Source of the DNA: Croceicoccus hydrothermalis
Lineage (GTDB): Bacteria; Pseudomonadota; Alphaproteobacteria; Sphingomonadales; Sphingomonadaceae
Direction: 5' to 3'
Length of the DNA stretch: 64,000 bases
Assembly: GCF_022378335.1 (NCBI RefSeq)
Contig: NZ_JAIQCI010000007.1
Span: 62,001-126,000 of the forward strand
The notes beneath the pieces are model-generated. The model saw nothing but the letters and a program-made list of their open reading frames with translations. It ran no database searches and was not told where the DNA came from. Positions 17,690-26,170 of the stretch are shown here, piece after piece (position 1 is the stretch's first letter; each line of letters starts with the position of its first letter). Made by a program: the position numbers and the translations under genes.

Positions 17690-18631
17690 CTATTTCACCC
17701 AGTCGAGGCCCATCGCCTCGTAATGTTCGCGATTTTCGTCCCAGCCTTCCTCGACCTTCACGTGGAGGAAAAGGTGAACCTTGTGGCCGAGCAGTTCCGA
17801 AAGCTCGGTCCGCGCCGCCTCGCCGATGGCCTTGATCCTCGCGCCGCGCTTGCCCAGGACGATGGGGCGCTGGCTTTCGCGGCCGACGACGATCTGCTGG
17901 TGAATTTCGACCGATCCGTCCTTGCGATGCTTGTAGGCTTCGGGCCGCACCGCGCTGTCATAGGGCAATTCGTCGTGCAATTGCCGATAAAGCTGTTCGC
18001 GCGTGATTTCGGCCGCCAGCAGCCGTTCGCTCGCATCCGAAACCTGGTCTTCGGGGTAGTGCCACGGTCCTTCGGGCATCAGCGAGGCGAGATGCGCCTT
18101 TAATTCCGGAACGCCATCGCCGGTCAGGGCGGAGATGAAGAACACCTCGTCGAAGAGCCCGCCATCGGCCAGCTCCTGCGCGAGCGCGAGCAAAGGCTCC
18201 TTGGGCGAGGCATCGACCTTGTTGAGCGCGAGCAACTTGCGTTCGGGCCGGTCCTTCAGGCTTTCGATGAGCGGCATCAGCTCGTGCCGCCGCTGCTTCA
18301 CCGGGTCGATCAGCAGGACAATGGCATCGGCGGCATGCGCGCCTTCCCATGCCGCGCTGACCATCGCGCGGTCGAGCCGTCGGCGCGGCGCGAAAATGCC
18401 GGGCGTATCGGCAAGGATGATCTGCGTCTCGTCGTGAAGCGCGATGCCGAGCAAGCGCGCACGCGTCGTCTGCGTCTTCGCGCTCGTAATCGCGACCTTC
18501 TGCCCGACGAGCTGATTGACCAGTGTCGATTTGCCCGCATTGGGCGGGCCGAGCACGGCGACCACCCCGCATTTCGTACCCTGTTCGGGCGAGGTATGGT
18601 CCTGCAAGGAATTTTCGTTCGTATCAGCCAT
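17690..18631 (-). CDS. era: GTPase Era
   Basis: Essential Ras-like GTPase needed for 30S subunit and 16S rRNA maturation, 313 aa. G1 GPPNAGKSTLVNQL, G3 DTPGIF, G4 LNKVD, then a C-terminal KH domain containing VLGKRGARIKAIGEAA, which binds the 16S 3' end. The ATG at 18631 lies inside the end of rnc (overlap of 8 bp), a conserved arrangement in lepB-rnc-era operons. Confidence 0.96.
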   Translation of the reverse strand: MADTNENSLQDHTSPEQGTKCGVVAVLGPPNAGKSTLVNQLVGQKVAITSAKTQTTRARLLGIALHDETQIILADTPGIFAPRRRLDRAMVSAAWEGAHAADAIVLLIDPVKQRRHELMPLIESLKDRPERKLLALNKVDASPKEPLLALAQELADGGLFDEVFFISALTGDGVPELKAHLASLMPEGPWHYPEDQVSDASERLLAAEITREQLYRQLHDELPYDSAVRPEAYKHRKDGSVEIHQQIVVGRESQRPIVLGKRGARIKAIGEAARTELSELLGHKVHLFLHVKVEEGWDENREHYEAMGLDWVK

Positions 18632-19298
18632 GTTGTTCCAAAAACGCGGCGGCGGCGTTGGTTTCCGCCTGCTGCTTGCTGTCGCCCTTGCCGACCGCAT
18701 CGCCGACATTGTGGATCGTGACCCGGACGGTGAAATGTGCGGCGTGGTCGGGACCGGATCGTTCGACCAGTTCATATTCAGGCATGCGGCGCTGATTGCC
18801 GGCGGCCCATTCCTGAAGCGCGGATTTGGGGTGCTTGCTGCGCCCTTCGTGCCCGTGCATCGCGTCCTGCCACCATCGGCGGACCATGGCGCTGGCCGTG
18901 TCGAACCCTTGCGCGACAAAGCAGGCACCGATGACCGATTCGGTTACGTCGCCAAGGATATTGTCGCTTTCCCGCCCGCCATCGGCATTCGCTTGTTTGC
19001 CGAGCCTTATATGCGCGGGTAGGCCGACCCTGCGTGCGACCTGTGCACATGTCCGCCGGCTGACAAGCGCGTTCAACCGCTGTGAGAGCGTGCCCTCGGC
19101 GTCGCCATTCTGTTCATAGAGCCATTGCGCGATCGTCAGCCCGAGAACCCGGTCGCCCAGAAATTCGAGCCGTTGATAATCGAGCGATTCGCCGGTGCTG
19201 CCATGGGTGAACGCGGCGAGCCAGAGGCGCGCATCGTCCGGTTTCGCACCGATGTTCCGCTCGATCCAGTCCCGCGTTTCGGCGCCAAGGGACGGCAT
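18624..19298 (-). CDS. rnc: Ribonuclease III
   Basis: Double-strand-specific endoribonuclease for rRNA and mRNA processing, 224 aa. The catalytic signature RLEFLGDRVLGL and DVTESVIGACFVAQG give the two acidic metal-binding sites; a C-terminal dsRNA-binding domain (ALQEWAAG to AAAFLEQHG) follows. The ATG at 19298 shares its A with the lepB stop (TGATG), so it was preferred to the ATG nine codons earlier that lies within lepB. Confidence 0.95.
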   Translation of the reverse strand: MPSLGAETRDWIERNIGAKPDDARLWLAAFTHGSTGESLDYQRLEFLGDRVLGLTIAQWLYEQNGDAEGTLSQRLNALVSRRTCAQVARRVGLPAHIRLGKQANADGGRESDNILGDVTESVIGACFVAQGFDTASAMVRRWWQDAMHGHEGRSKHPKSALQEWAAGNQRRMPEYELVERSGPDHAAHFTVRVTIHNVGDAVGKGDSKQQAETNAAAAFLEQHG

Positions 19299-20146
19299 CA
19301 GAACGTGCCCCCGATGCGGCTCCACCGTGTTGCCTCGAACCAGCTTATCGGGTTCCAGAGGTGCGAGGATCCATCCGTGCTGAACATCATGACATGGGCC
19401 TTGCCGATGAGGTGATTCATCGGAATGTATCCAAGCCCGCCGGTGGGCGTTGCGGGAAAGCGGCTGTCCTGCGAATTGTCGCGATTGTCGCCCATGGCAA
19501 AGAAATGACCCTCCGGCACGGTGAAGACCGGCGTATTGTCAGGCCAGCTCATGCCGAGATCAAGCACCTCGTAGCTTTTGCCGCCCGGCAATGTCTCGCG
19601 GTAGCGCGGGTAGCGACAGTAATCGCCCCCGCCCGGACCGGTTTCGACGAAGCTTTCGTCGCGGCAGGGTGACGGGCGCCCGGCAAGCTCGGCGGCGTCG
19701 ATCATGTTCTGCGTCACCGGAATGACGAAATCCTCGATCCGCTCCTTTGGAACCGCCGTGCCGTTGAGGAACAATTGCCCCTCGCGCACCTGAACCTGGT
19801 CGCCGGGAAGCCCGATGACACGCTTGATGAGGTCGAAATCGGTCTTCGTCCCGCGAAAGATCGCGATGTCGCCGCGTTCGGGATCGCTCGCCAAGATGCG
19901 GTCGGGGATGAGCGGAATGCCCCCCGGCAGGGAATAGCGTGTATAGCCATAAGGCCATTTCGCAGCGAGCAGGTAATCGCCGATGAGCAGGCGCGGCTGC
20001 ATCGATTCCGATGGAATGTTGAACGGCGAATAGATGAAGCTGCGAAAGACGAACACGATCACCGCAAGCTTGATCAGGAAAACGACGAAGCTGTCTTCCT
20101 TCTTTTCCTTCCCCTTGGCCTTATCGGGGGTCGCCAAATCGTTCAT
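19298..20146 (-). CDS. lepB: Signal peptidase I
   Basis: Inner-membrane serine protease that removes signal peptides, 282 aa. One membrane segment (about residues 21-40), then IPSESMQPRLLIGDYLL with the catalytic Ser and DFDLIKRVIGLPGD with the catalytic Lys, and the C-terminal GDNRDNSQDSR box. The ATG at 20146 was preferred to one 20 codons upstream because the charged cytoplasmic head then directly precedes the membrane helix. Many relatives have acpS just before lepB; here pgi lies upstream on the other strand instead. Confidence 0.94.
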   Translation of the reverse strand: MNDLATPDKAKGKEKKEDSFVVFLIKLAVIVFVFRSFIYSPFNIPSESMQPRLLIGDYLLAAKWPYGYTRYSLPGGIPLIPDRILASDPERGDIAIFRGTKTDFDLIKRVIGLPGDQVQVREGQLFLNGTAVPKERIEDFVIPVTQNMIDAAELAGRPSPCRDESFVETGPGGGDYCRYPRYRETLPGGKSYEVLDLGMSWPDNTPVFTVPEGHFFAMGDNRDNSQDSRFPATPTGGLGYIPMNHLIGKAHVMMFSTDGSSHLWNPISWFEATRWSRIGGTF

Positions 20147-20290
20147 ACAGGTTTCGTCTGCTTGCTGCTGGTCAAGGCCAGCGGCATAGGGCAGGAATGC
20201 CGCCATGCAAAGTCAATTGCGGCCAGGGGCGCCTGCAACGTCCCGGCGCAAACAGGGCAGGACCCGCAAGGATAAGGACACCGACCGAAA

Positions 20291-21835
20291 ATGACGCACG
20301 ACACTTCCAAGGCTGCCGAAATCTGGGACACGATCGCAAAGCAGGACCGGCCCACGTTGCAGACCCTGTTCGAAAATGACGGGAATCGGGTGGACAGGCT
20401 TGCCCAGACGCTCGCGCTGCCGGGCGGCGATATTCTTTTCGATTGGTCGAAGACCCATCTCGACGACGACACCATCGCCCGGTTCGAGCAGCTTTGCGAT
20501 GCGATGGATTTCGATGCGGCGCGTCAGCTCATGCTGACCGGCGGCATCGCCAATCCGACCGAAGGACGCGCCGCCGAACATACGGCGCAACGCGGCATGG
20601 GCGCCGACGCCAGTGTCGAGGAAGCAGAAGCATTGCATCGGCGTATGCAATTGCTGGTCGAGGCGATCCACGAGGGTGCGCTCGGCGATATTCGCCATCT
20701 CATTCACATCGGCATCGGCGGCTCCGCGCTGGGGCCGGCGCTCGCGGTCGATGCGCTGGCGCGGCCGACGGCGGAATTTCGCGCGCGGATCGACGTGCAT
20801 GTCGTGTCGAACATCGACGGCAACGCGCTCGAAGCCGCGTTCGAGGCGTGCGATCCGGCCCACACTATGATCGCGGTCGCGTCCAAGACATTCACCACGA
20901 TCGAGACGATGACCAATGCCGCAAGCGCGGTCCAATGGCTTGAGGAATCGGGCGTTGCCGATCCGCATGGGCGTGTCGTGGCGCTCACGGCGAGCCCGGA
21001 AAAGGCCGTCGAATGGGGCATTGACGAAACGCGCGTGCTGCCGTTTTCGGAGAGTGTGGGCGGGCGCTACTCGCTGTGGTCGTCGATCGGGTTTCCGGTC
21101 GCGATGGCGATCGGCTATGACGGGTTTGCCGCGATGCTGGCGGGCGCGGCGGCCATCGACGAGCATTTCGCGAACGAGAGCGGGGCCGCGAACCTTCCGC
21201 TGCGCGCCGCGTTCGCCGACCTTCTCTACACACAGGCACGCGGGTGTCAGACGCGCGCCGTTTTCGCCTATGACGAGCGGCTCGACCTGTTTCCCGACTA
21301 TCTGCAACAGCTTGAGATGGAATCGAACGGGAAATCCGTGACCGCGAACGGCGAACCCCTCCCGCGGCCCAGCGCGCCGATCACCTGGGGCGGGACCGGC
21401 ACGGATGCGCAACACGCGGTGTTTCAACTGCTTCATCAAGGCACGTTCGAGGTTCCGGTCGATTTCATCGCGGCAAAGGAACCCGGCCACGATCTCGACG
21501 AGGCGCACCACCGGATCCTGCTCACCAATTGTTTCGCGCAAGGAGCGGCCTTGATGGCCGGCGCGGATGCGCAGGATGGCGCGCGCCGCTATCCCGGCAA
21601 TCGCCCTTCGGCCACGATCCTGTGCGATACGGTGTCGCCGGGAACGCTTGGTGCCCTTATTGCATTTCATGAGCATCGCACGTTCAGTGCGGCGGTGTTG
21701 CTGGGCATCAATCCGTTCGATCAGTTCGGCGTGGAGCTTGGCAAGCGCATCGCGAACGAGATAGAACGCGGCGAAGGGGGCAATTTCGATTCCTCGACAA
21801 AGGCATTGCTTCGCGCCGCGGGATTGGACGGCTGA
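20291..21835 (+). CDS. pgi: Glucose-6-phosphate isomerase
   Basis: Interconverts glucose-6-phosphate and fructose-6-phosphate in the cytoplasm, 514 aa. Seen: HIGIGGSALGPALAV, ASKTFTTIETMTNA, SVGGRYSLWSSIGFP, LEMESNGKSV and the C-terminal LLGINPFDQFGVELGK with the catalytic Lys region. The ATG follows an AAGGATAAGGA ribosome site. The FNR-type box described separately begins at the base after its stop. Confidence 0.95.
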   Translation: MTHDTSKAAEIWDTIAKQDRPTLQTLFENDGNRVDRLAQTLALPGGDILFDWSKTHLDDDTIARFEQLCDAMDFDAARQLMLTGGIANPTEGRAAEHTAQRGMGADASVEEAEALHRRMQLLVEAIHEGALGDIRHLIHIGIGGSALGPALAVDALARPTAEFRARIDVHVVSNIDGNALEAAFEACDPAHTMIAVASKTFTTIETMTNAASAVQWLEESGVADPHGRVVALTASPEKAVEWGIDETRVLPFSESVGGRYSLWSSIGFPVAMAIGYDGFAAMLAGAAAIDEHFANESGAANLPLRAAFADLLYTQARGCQTRAVFAYDERLDLFPDYLQQLEMESNGKSVTANGEPLPRPSAPITWGGTGTDAQHAVFQLLHQGTFEVPVDFIAAKEPGHDLDEAHHRILLTNCFAQGAALMAGADAQDGARRYPGNRPSATILCDTVSPGTLGALIAFHEHRTFSAAVLLGINPFDQFGVELGKRIANEIERGEGGNFDSSTKALLRAAGLDG

Positions 21836-21851
21836 TTTGATTTTCATCAAA
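21836..21851 (+). promoter_or_regulatory. Perfect FNR/Anr/FixK-type box
   Basis: TTTGAT-TTTC-ATCAAA: the core TTGAT-N4-ATCAA (21837-21850) equals the consensus of Crp/FNR-family oxygen-responsive regulators, extended by one matching base on each side. It lies 85 bp upstream of the lipoprotein start at 21935, directly after the pgi stop, so the lipoprotein gene is the likely target. No FNR gene is in the window. Confidence 0.6.
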
Positions 21852-21934
21852 TGTGTCAAAAAAGTGGCAAATCGCTTGCCTTGCCATTTCGTTCGTGCCA
21901 TTGAGGCGCCATTCCAACCAGAAGGGGATATACC

Positions 21935-22156
21935 ATGAAGAAGATCGTTACCGTTCTCGCCGCTGCTTCGTTCGCAACGCTCGCCGCTTGCGGCGCCGAC
22001 AATGCTGCTGAAGAAGTTCAGGAGCAGAAGCTGGAATCGCAGGAAGACATCCTCGAAGAGCAGGCCGACCTCGCCGACGAGCAGGGCATGGAAATGCAGG
22101 AAGAGCAGCTCGACGAGCAGGCCGACCAGATGGGCGAAGCCGCCGACGAGATCTGA
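21935..22156 (+). CDS. Small acidic coiled-coil lipoprotein
   Basis: A 73-aa exported protein: signal peptide with lipobox LAAC (Cys at residue 19), then ~54 residues almost entirely Glu, Gln, Asp, Ala, Leu and Met in a heptad-like pattern, predicted as a single long acidic helix. It recalls small envelope lipoproteins but matches no family I can name. AGAAGGGGA lies a few bases upstream of the ATG. A strong terminator follows, and a perfect FNR-type box precedes it, making a one-gene unit possibly induced at low oxygen. Confidence 0.75.
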   Translation: MKKIVTVLAAASFATLAACGADNAAEEVQEQKLESQEDILEEQADLADEQGMEMQEEQLDEQADQMGEAADEI

Positions 22157-22210
22157 TCTCGCATAATCCGGCGCGCGGCGGCATTGTCCGCCAGCCCGGA
22201 TGGTGAACGA

Positions 22211-22244
22211 GGCCGGTGGATCATCGCGATCCGCCGGCCTTTTT
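22211..22244 (+). terminator. Rho-independent terminator after the acidic lipoprotein gene
   Basis: GGCCGGTGGATC (22211-22222) pairs with GATCCGCCGGCC (22228-22239) with one G-T pair and a 5-nt loop, then TTTTT. A very strong intrinsic terminator. Confidence 0.9.
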
Positions 22245-22341
22245 CGTGCGCGTCGTCCGGGCGGCGGTGCCTTTCGCGGATTGGGGTTGGAAAAACGCCT
22301 ATCCCTTCGCCATATCGTGCGCACAGGAAAAAGGAGCCAAC

Positions 22342-23688
22342 ATGTCCGAATTCGACTACGATCTTTTTACCATCGGTGCCGGTTCGGGCGGCGTGCGCGC
22401 GAGCCGCGTGGCGGCTTCTCATGGCGCGAAAGTCGCCGTAGCCGAGGAATTTCGCGTCGGCGGGACCTGCGTCATCCGCGGCTGCGTGCCGAAAAAGATG
22501 CTCGTCTATGGGGCGCATTTCGCCGAGGATCTTGAAGATGCGCAGCAATTTGGCTGGGAACTGGGCGAGTGTCAGTTCAACTGGAAAAAACTGCGCGACA
22601 ATGTTCTGGCCGATGTCGACAGGCTGAACGGGCTGTATCGTCAGACGCTGGAAAACAATGCGGTCGAGATCATCAACGAGCGTGCGGTTCTGACCGGCCC
22701 GCACGAAATCACGCTGTCATCAGGGCGCACGGTCACGGCAAGGCACATTCTCATCGCGGTCGGCGCGCATCCCCATGTGCCGCAATGTCCGGGGCACGAG
22801 CACGGCATCACGAGCAATGAGGCGTTCCATCTCGACGCCATACCCAAGCGCATGCTGATTGCCGGGGCCGGCTATATCGCCAACGAATTCGCCGGGATCT
22901 TTCACCAGTTCGGATCGAAGGTCACGCTCATCAATCGCTCCGATCAGCTTTTGCGCGGATATGACGAAAGCCTGCGCGACCGTCTCCTTCAGATTTCGCT
23001 CATGAAGGGGATCGAGTTCCGCTTCAACGCGGATTTCCGCGGGATCGAGAAGAACGACGACGGCAGCCTGCGCGTGTCGATGACGAATCACGATGACATC
23101 GATGTCGATTGCGTGCTCTTCGCGACGGGCCGGCTTCCCAATACACGGGGGCTGGGGCTGGAAACTGCGGGCGTCGAGGTCGATGCGCGCGGCGCGGTAA
23201 AGGTCGACCGGTTTTCCAAGACCAATATTGACCATATCTATGCCGTGGGCGACGTGACCGACCGGGTGCAATTGACGCCGGTGGCCATTCGCGAGGGCCA
23301 GGCATTCGCCGACACCGTGTTCGGGAACAAGCCCACCTCGGTCAGCTACGACTGTATCCCGAGCGCGGTCTTCAGCCATCCCCCGCTCGCCAGCGTCGGC
23401 ATGACCGAAGGGGAGGCCCGCGACAAGCTCGGCACGATCAAGGTCTATCAATCCGATTTCCGTCCGATGAAGAACGTCGTGGCGGGGCGGAATGAGCGCG
23501 GCCTTTACAAGATGATTTGCGAGGGCGAAAACGAACGCGTCGTCGGGCTGCACATGATCGGTCCCGACGCTGCCGAGATCATGCAGGGCGCCGCCATCGC
23601 GGTGAAAGCCGGTCTGACCAAGGCGGATTTCGATGCGACCGTCGCGATCCATCCCACCATGGCGGAAGAACTCGTGCTGATGAAATAG
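22342..23688 (+). CDS. gor: Glutathione-disulfide reductase
   Basis: FAD- and NADPH-dependent reductase keeping glutathione reduced, 448 aa. N-terminal FAD loop GAGSGGVRASR; redox pair in GGTCVIRGCVPKK (Cys43 and Cys48); NADPH loop IAGAGYIANEFAGIF; second FAD motif IYAVGDVTDR; C-terminal dimer motif with the general-base His in VAIHPTMAEELV. The ATG at 22342 follows AAGGAG (22331-22336); the frame stays open upstream through the terminator region, which is not coding. Confidence 0.93.
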   Translation: MSEFDYDLFTIGAGSGGVRASRVAASHGAKVAVAEEFRVGGTCVIRGCVPKKMLVYGAHFAEDLEDAQQFGWELGECQFNWKKLRDNVLADVDRLNGLYRQTLENNAVEIINERAVLTGPHEITLSSGRTVTARHILIAVGAHPHVPQCPGHEHGITSNEAFHLDAIPKRMLIAGAGYIANEFAGIFHQFGSKVTLINRSDQLLRGYDESLRDRLLQISLMKGIEFRFNADFRGIEKNDDGSLRVSMTNHDDIDVDCVLFATGRLPNTRGLGLETAGVEVDARGAVKVDRFSKTNIDHIYAVGDVTDRVQLTPVAIREGQAFADTVFGNKPTSVSYDCIPSAVFSHPPLASVGMTEGEARDKLGTIKVYQSDFRPMKNVVAGRNERGLYKMICEGENERVVGLHMIGPDAAEIMQGAAIAVKAGLTKADFDATVAIHPTMAEELVLMK

Positions 23689-23948
23689 GCGGCACCGGCG
23701 CCGGCCGTGCGACGATGTGGGCCGGCGGTGCGGCAGGGGCACAAATCGGGTGCGCAACGCCATGTTTCATACAGGGTGCATACATGTTTGATGCCATGCA
23801 GCATTGCTGATCCGGATTCGTCTGCATGTGCGAGAAGTTGCTTAAATAACACACTAAAGTTCGGTTCCGCCGGGAACTGGAACTCCACCGTCGGTGCCCG
23901 GTTGTGCGGCCGGGGAACTGATAAAACGAATATTAGGAATTGAATTTT

Positions 23949-24548
23949 ATGAACACCAAAACCGCACTTCTCCTCGCCGCTGGCGCCGCGCTGTTCCCAG
24001 CGCAGGCCTTCGCGCAGGAAGCACCCGACGGCACCGACGCATTCGGTTTCGAACCCTATGTGGCGATCGGCGGCGGCTATCACGATTTCGACCGCTCCGG
24101 TAATCCGGGCACGATCGCCTTCGAAGATTCCACCGAAGGCGCCGTGATCACCGGCACCGTTGGCGCGAACGTTCCGCTCGGCGCGTTTTTCGTCGGCGCG
24201 GAAGGCTTCGGCTCCTACGGCTTTTCCGACATTGACTGGGAATATGGCGCGGCAGGCCGCTTTGGCGTGCGTGTCGGCGAATCCGGCATGTTTTTCGGCC
24301 GGGTCGGCTACATGTGGCTCGAAGGCGAGAACAACTATGCCGAAGACGATTTCCTCGACACCGACGGCGGGCCGAGCAGCCGTGACCGCGATGGCGTGAT
24401 CTACGGCATCGGCGCCGAGGTCGGCACGAAGGACATCGGCCTTGGCGGCGTGACCGGCGAAAGCGGCGTGCGTCTGCGCATCGGCGTCGACACGTTCAAG
24501 GATTTCGAATCCTTCCGCCCGAACGCGGCGGTGGTGTTTCAGTTCTGA
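23949..24548 (+). CDS. Outer-membrane beta-barrel (porin-like) protein
   Basis: A 199-aa exported protein: signal peptide of about 24 residues ending AQAFA-Q, then a Gly/aromatic-rich sequence with alternating hydrophobic residues and a terminal Phe (VVFQF), the typical signature of an 8-strand outer-membrane barrel. The start ATG at 23949 has AGGA 10 bp upstream; a TTG at 23940 is an alternative. The 260 bp upstream contain an AT-rich stretch (near 23841-23862) that could hold the promoter, but no convincing boxes. A strong terminator follows. Confidence 0.78.
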   Translation: MNTKTALLLAAGAALFPAQAFAQEAPDGTDAFGFEPYVAIGGGYHDFDRSGNPGTIAFEDSTEGAVITGTVGANVPLGAFFVGAEGFGSYGFSDIDWEYGAAGRFGVRVGESGMFFGRVGYMWLEGENNYAEDDFLDTDGGPSSRDRDGVIYGIGAEVGTKDIGLGGVTGESGVRLRIGVDTFKDFESFRPNAAVVFQF

Positions 24549-24573
24549 TCCTGTCGCCTCTGCGGTAGAAATG

Positions 24574-24607
24574 CGGCCCGCTCCCCACCCCGGGGGCGGG
24601 CCGTTTT
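24574..24607 (+). terminator. Rho-independent terminator after the barrel-protein gene
   Basis: CGGCCCGC (24574-24581) pairs with GCGGGCCG (24596-24603), with further pairing of CCC/GGG inside, followed by TTTT. It lies before the convergent regulator gene. Confidence 0.85.
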
Positions 24608-24626
24608 CGTTGGAAGCGCCGCCCGA

Positions 24627-26036
24627 TCACGCAATGCGATAGGGCACGACCCCGCGTTCGTCGCGATCGACGACGATGGCCCGGTCGCCCGGCGGGAAGG
24701 CACGCTGATCGCAATTGTCACGCGGGCAGATCCTGCATGATATGCCGATCGGCGTGGCCGCATGACGGGCATTGGTGTCGAGCCCGTCGGCATAGATGAA
24801 CTCGCCCGCGTGCCCGGCCTCGCACCCCAGCGCGACGGCATAGCGGCGCGGTTGCCGCGCAAAGCTGCCCGATGGTTTCACCAACCCCTTCGCCATCGAG
24901 ACATAGCGAACGCCATCGGGCGTTTCGGCCAGCTGCGTCAGGATACGGTCGGGTATCGCCACCGCCTCGTGCACGATCCACAGCGGGCACGCGCCGCCGA
25001 AACGCGCGAATTGCAACGGCGTCGCGGAATGGCGTTTGGTGATGTTGCCCGCCATGTCGACGCGGCAGAAAAAGAAAGGAATACCGCGCATGTCGGGCCG
25101 TTGCAGCGTGGACAGACGGTGACAGGACTGTTCGAAACTGACGCCGAAGATCTGGCGCAGCCGGTCGATGTCATGCCGCTGCTCACGCGCCGCTTCGCGA
25201 AATGCGGCATACGGCATCATGATCGCGCCAGCCGTATAATTGGCAAGCCCAACCGACAGCAATTGCCGCGCGGCGGGCGAACTCAGGCCGGAGGCATCGA
25301 CGACGCCGGCGATCTCGCGCGAAAGGGCAAGCGCCGCGATTTGATGCGCGAGTTGAAACCGGCGTGTTTCGGGTGGCTGCGCACGGTCGAGCGTGAGCGC
25401 GCGCGTATCCGTCTCGAACTGGCGCAGGACGGTCCCGCCCCCGTCGGCCAGGCTCACGTTCAACCGCGTGCGCGCAAATCGGGCGAGGTTGGAAAACGGC
25501 GGGGAGGGCGCTCCTCCGGACATTTCGCGGGCCAGCGATTCTGCCGCGCAATCCAGCGTATCGACGTAATTGCCCGCATCGTGGAACCAGTCGCGCACCT
25601 CCTCCCACGGCAGGCGGGTGCCGGCGGTGCCGTCACTCGACAAGGCCTCATCCAGCATGAGCAGCCTTTCGCCCGCATCGCGATAGGCGGCGTGTAGCTG
25701 AATGAAGCGTTCCGAAAGATGCGGCTGCTGCCGCACCGCGCGCAGGGTCTGCGCATCGTCGAGCGGTTCGGCGAAGATCGGATCGGCGGCGGCGCGGCGC
25801 AGCGCCTCTGCCCGCGCGTCCGAGCTGTCGCCGCCGAAATCGTCGAGCGATACGCCGAACCGGCGCGACAACCCGGCAATGAGCGGCGCGGTCAGCGGGC
25901 GGTGATCATGCTCGATCTGGCTGAGATAGCTGACCGAAATGCCGAGGTCGCGGGCCATGTCCGCCTGTCGCAGCCCGCGCATGTCGCGAAGGGCGCGAAG
26001 GGTCTTTCCCGCAAAGATGCGCTGTTGTCTCGGCAT
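24627..26036 (-). CDS. pccR: ScfR-family XRE regulator, PccR-like
   Basis: 469-aa transcription factor: N-terminal helix-turn-helix (residues ~10-65, MRGLRQADMARDLGISVSYLSQIE), a central IrrE/ImmA-like part, and a C-terminal domain with a Cys group SCRICPRDNC. This architecture is that of short-chain fatty acyl-CoA regulators (PccR, MccR, RamB), which sense acyl-CoA thioesters and control propionyl-CoA assimilation or related routes. It is divergent from pccB and the two TTTGCAAA sites lie between them. The start at 26036 begins MPRQQRIFAG; an ATG six codons earlier (26054) is also possible, and neither has a clear ribosome site. The symbol is by context. Confidence 0.85.
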   Translation of the reverse strand: MPRQQRIFAGKTLRALRDMRGLRQADMARDLGISVSYLSQIEHDHRPLTAPLIAGLSRRFGVSLDDFGGDSSDARAEALRRAAADPIFAEPLDDAQTLRAVRQQPHLSERFIQLHAAYRDAGERLLMLDEALSSDGTAGTRLPWEEVRDWFHDAGNYVDTLDCAAESLAREMSGGAPSPPFSNLARFARTRLNVSLADGGGTVLRQFETDTRALTLDRAQPPETRRFQLAHQIAALALSREIAGVVDASGLSSPAARQLLSVGLANYTAGAIMMPYAAFREAAREQRHDIDRLRQIFGVSFEQSCHRLSTLQRPDMRGIPFFFCRVDMAGNITKRHSATPLQFARFGGACPLWIVHEAVAIPDRILTQLAETPDGVRYVSMAKGLVKPSGSFARQPRRYAVALGCEAGHAGEFIYADGLDTNARHAATPIGISCRICPRDNCDQRAFPPGDRAIVVDRDERGVVPYRIA

Positions 26037-26061
26037 CCGATGGGCGTAGCGCATCGCCGCG

Positions 26062-26094
26062 GTTTTGCAAAACCCACCGCGCCGATTTTGCAAA
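26062..26094. promoter_or_regulatory. Two TTTGCAAA operator sites between pccR and pccB
   Basis: GTTTTGCAAAAC (26062-26073) is a perfect 12-bp palindrome; a second TTTGCAAA lies at 26087-26094, centre-to-centre 23 bp away. TTTGCAAA-type sequences are reported recognition cores for RamB and related ScfR regulators. Position between the divergent starts suggests both self-control and control of the propionyl-CoA operon. Confidence 0.7.
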
Positions 26095-26170
26095 TTCGCA
26101 TTGGACATCTGCGGCGGCCCTGCGCCATACATCGCGCGACAATACGCCTGTAGCCTGAACGGAGAGCTGG

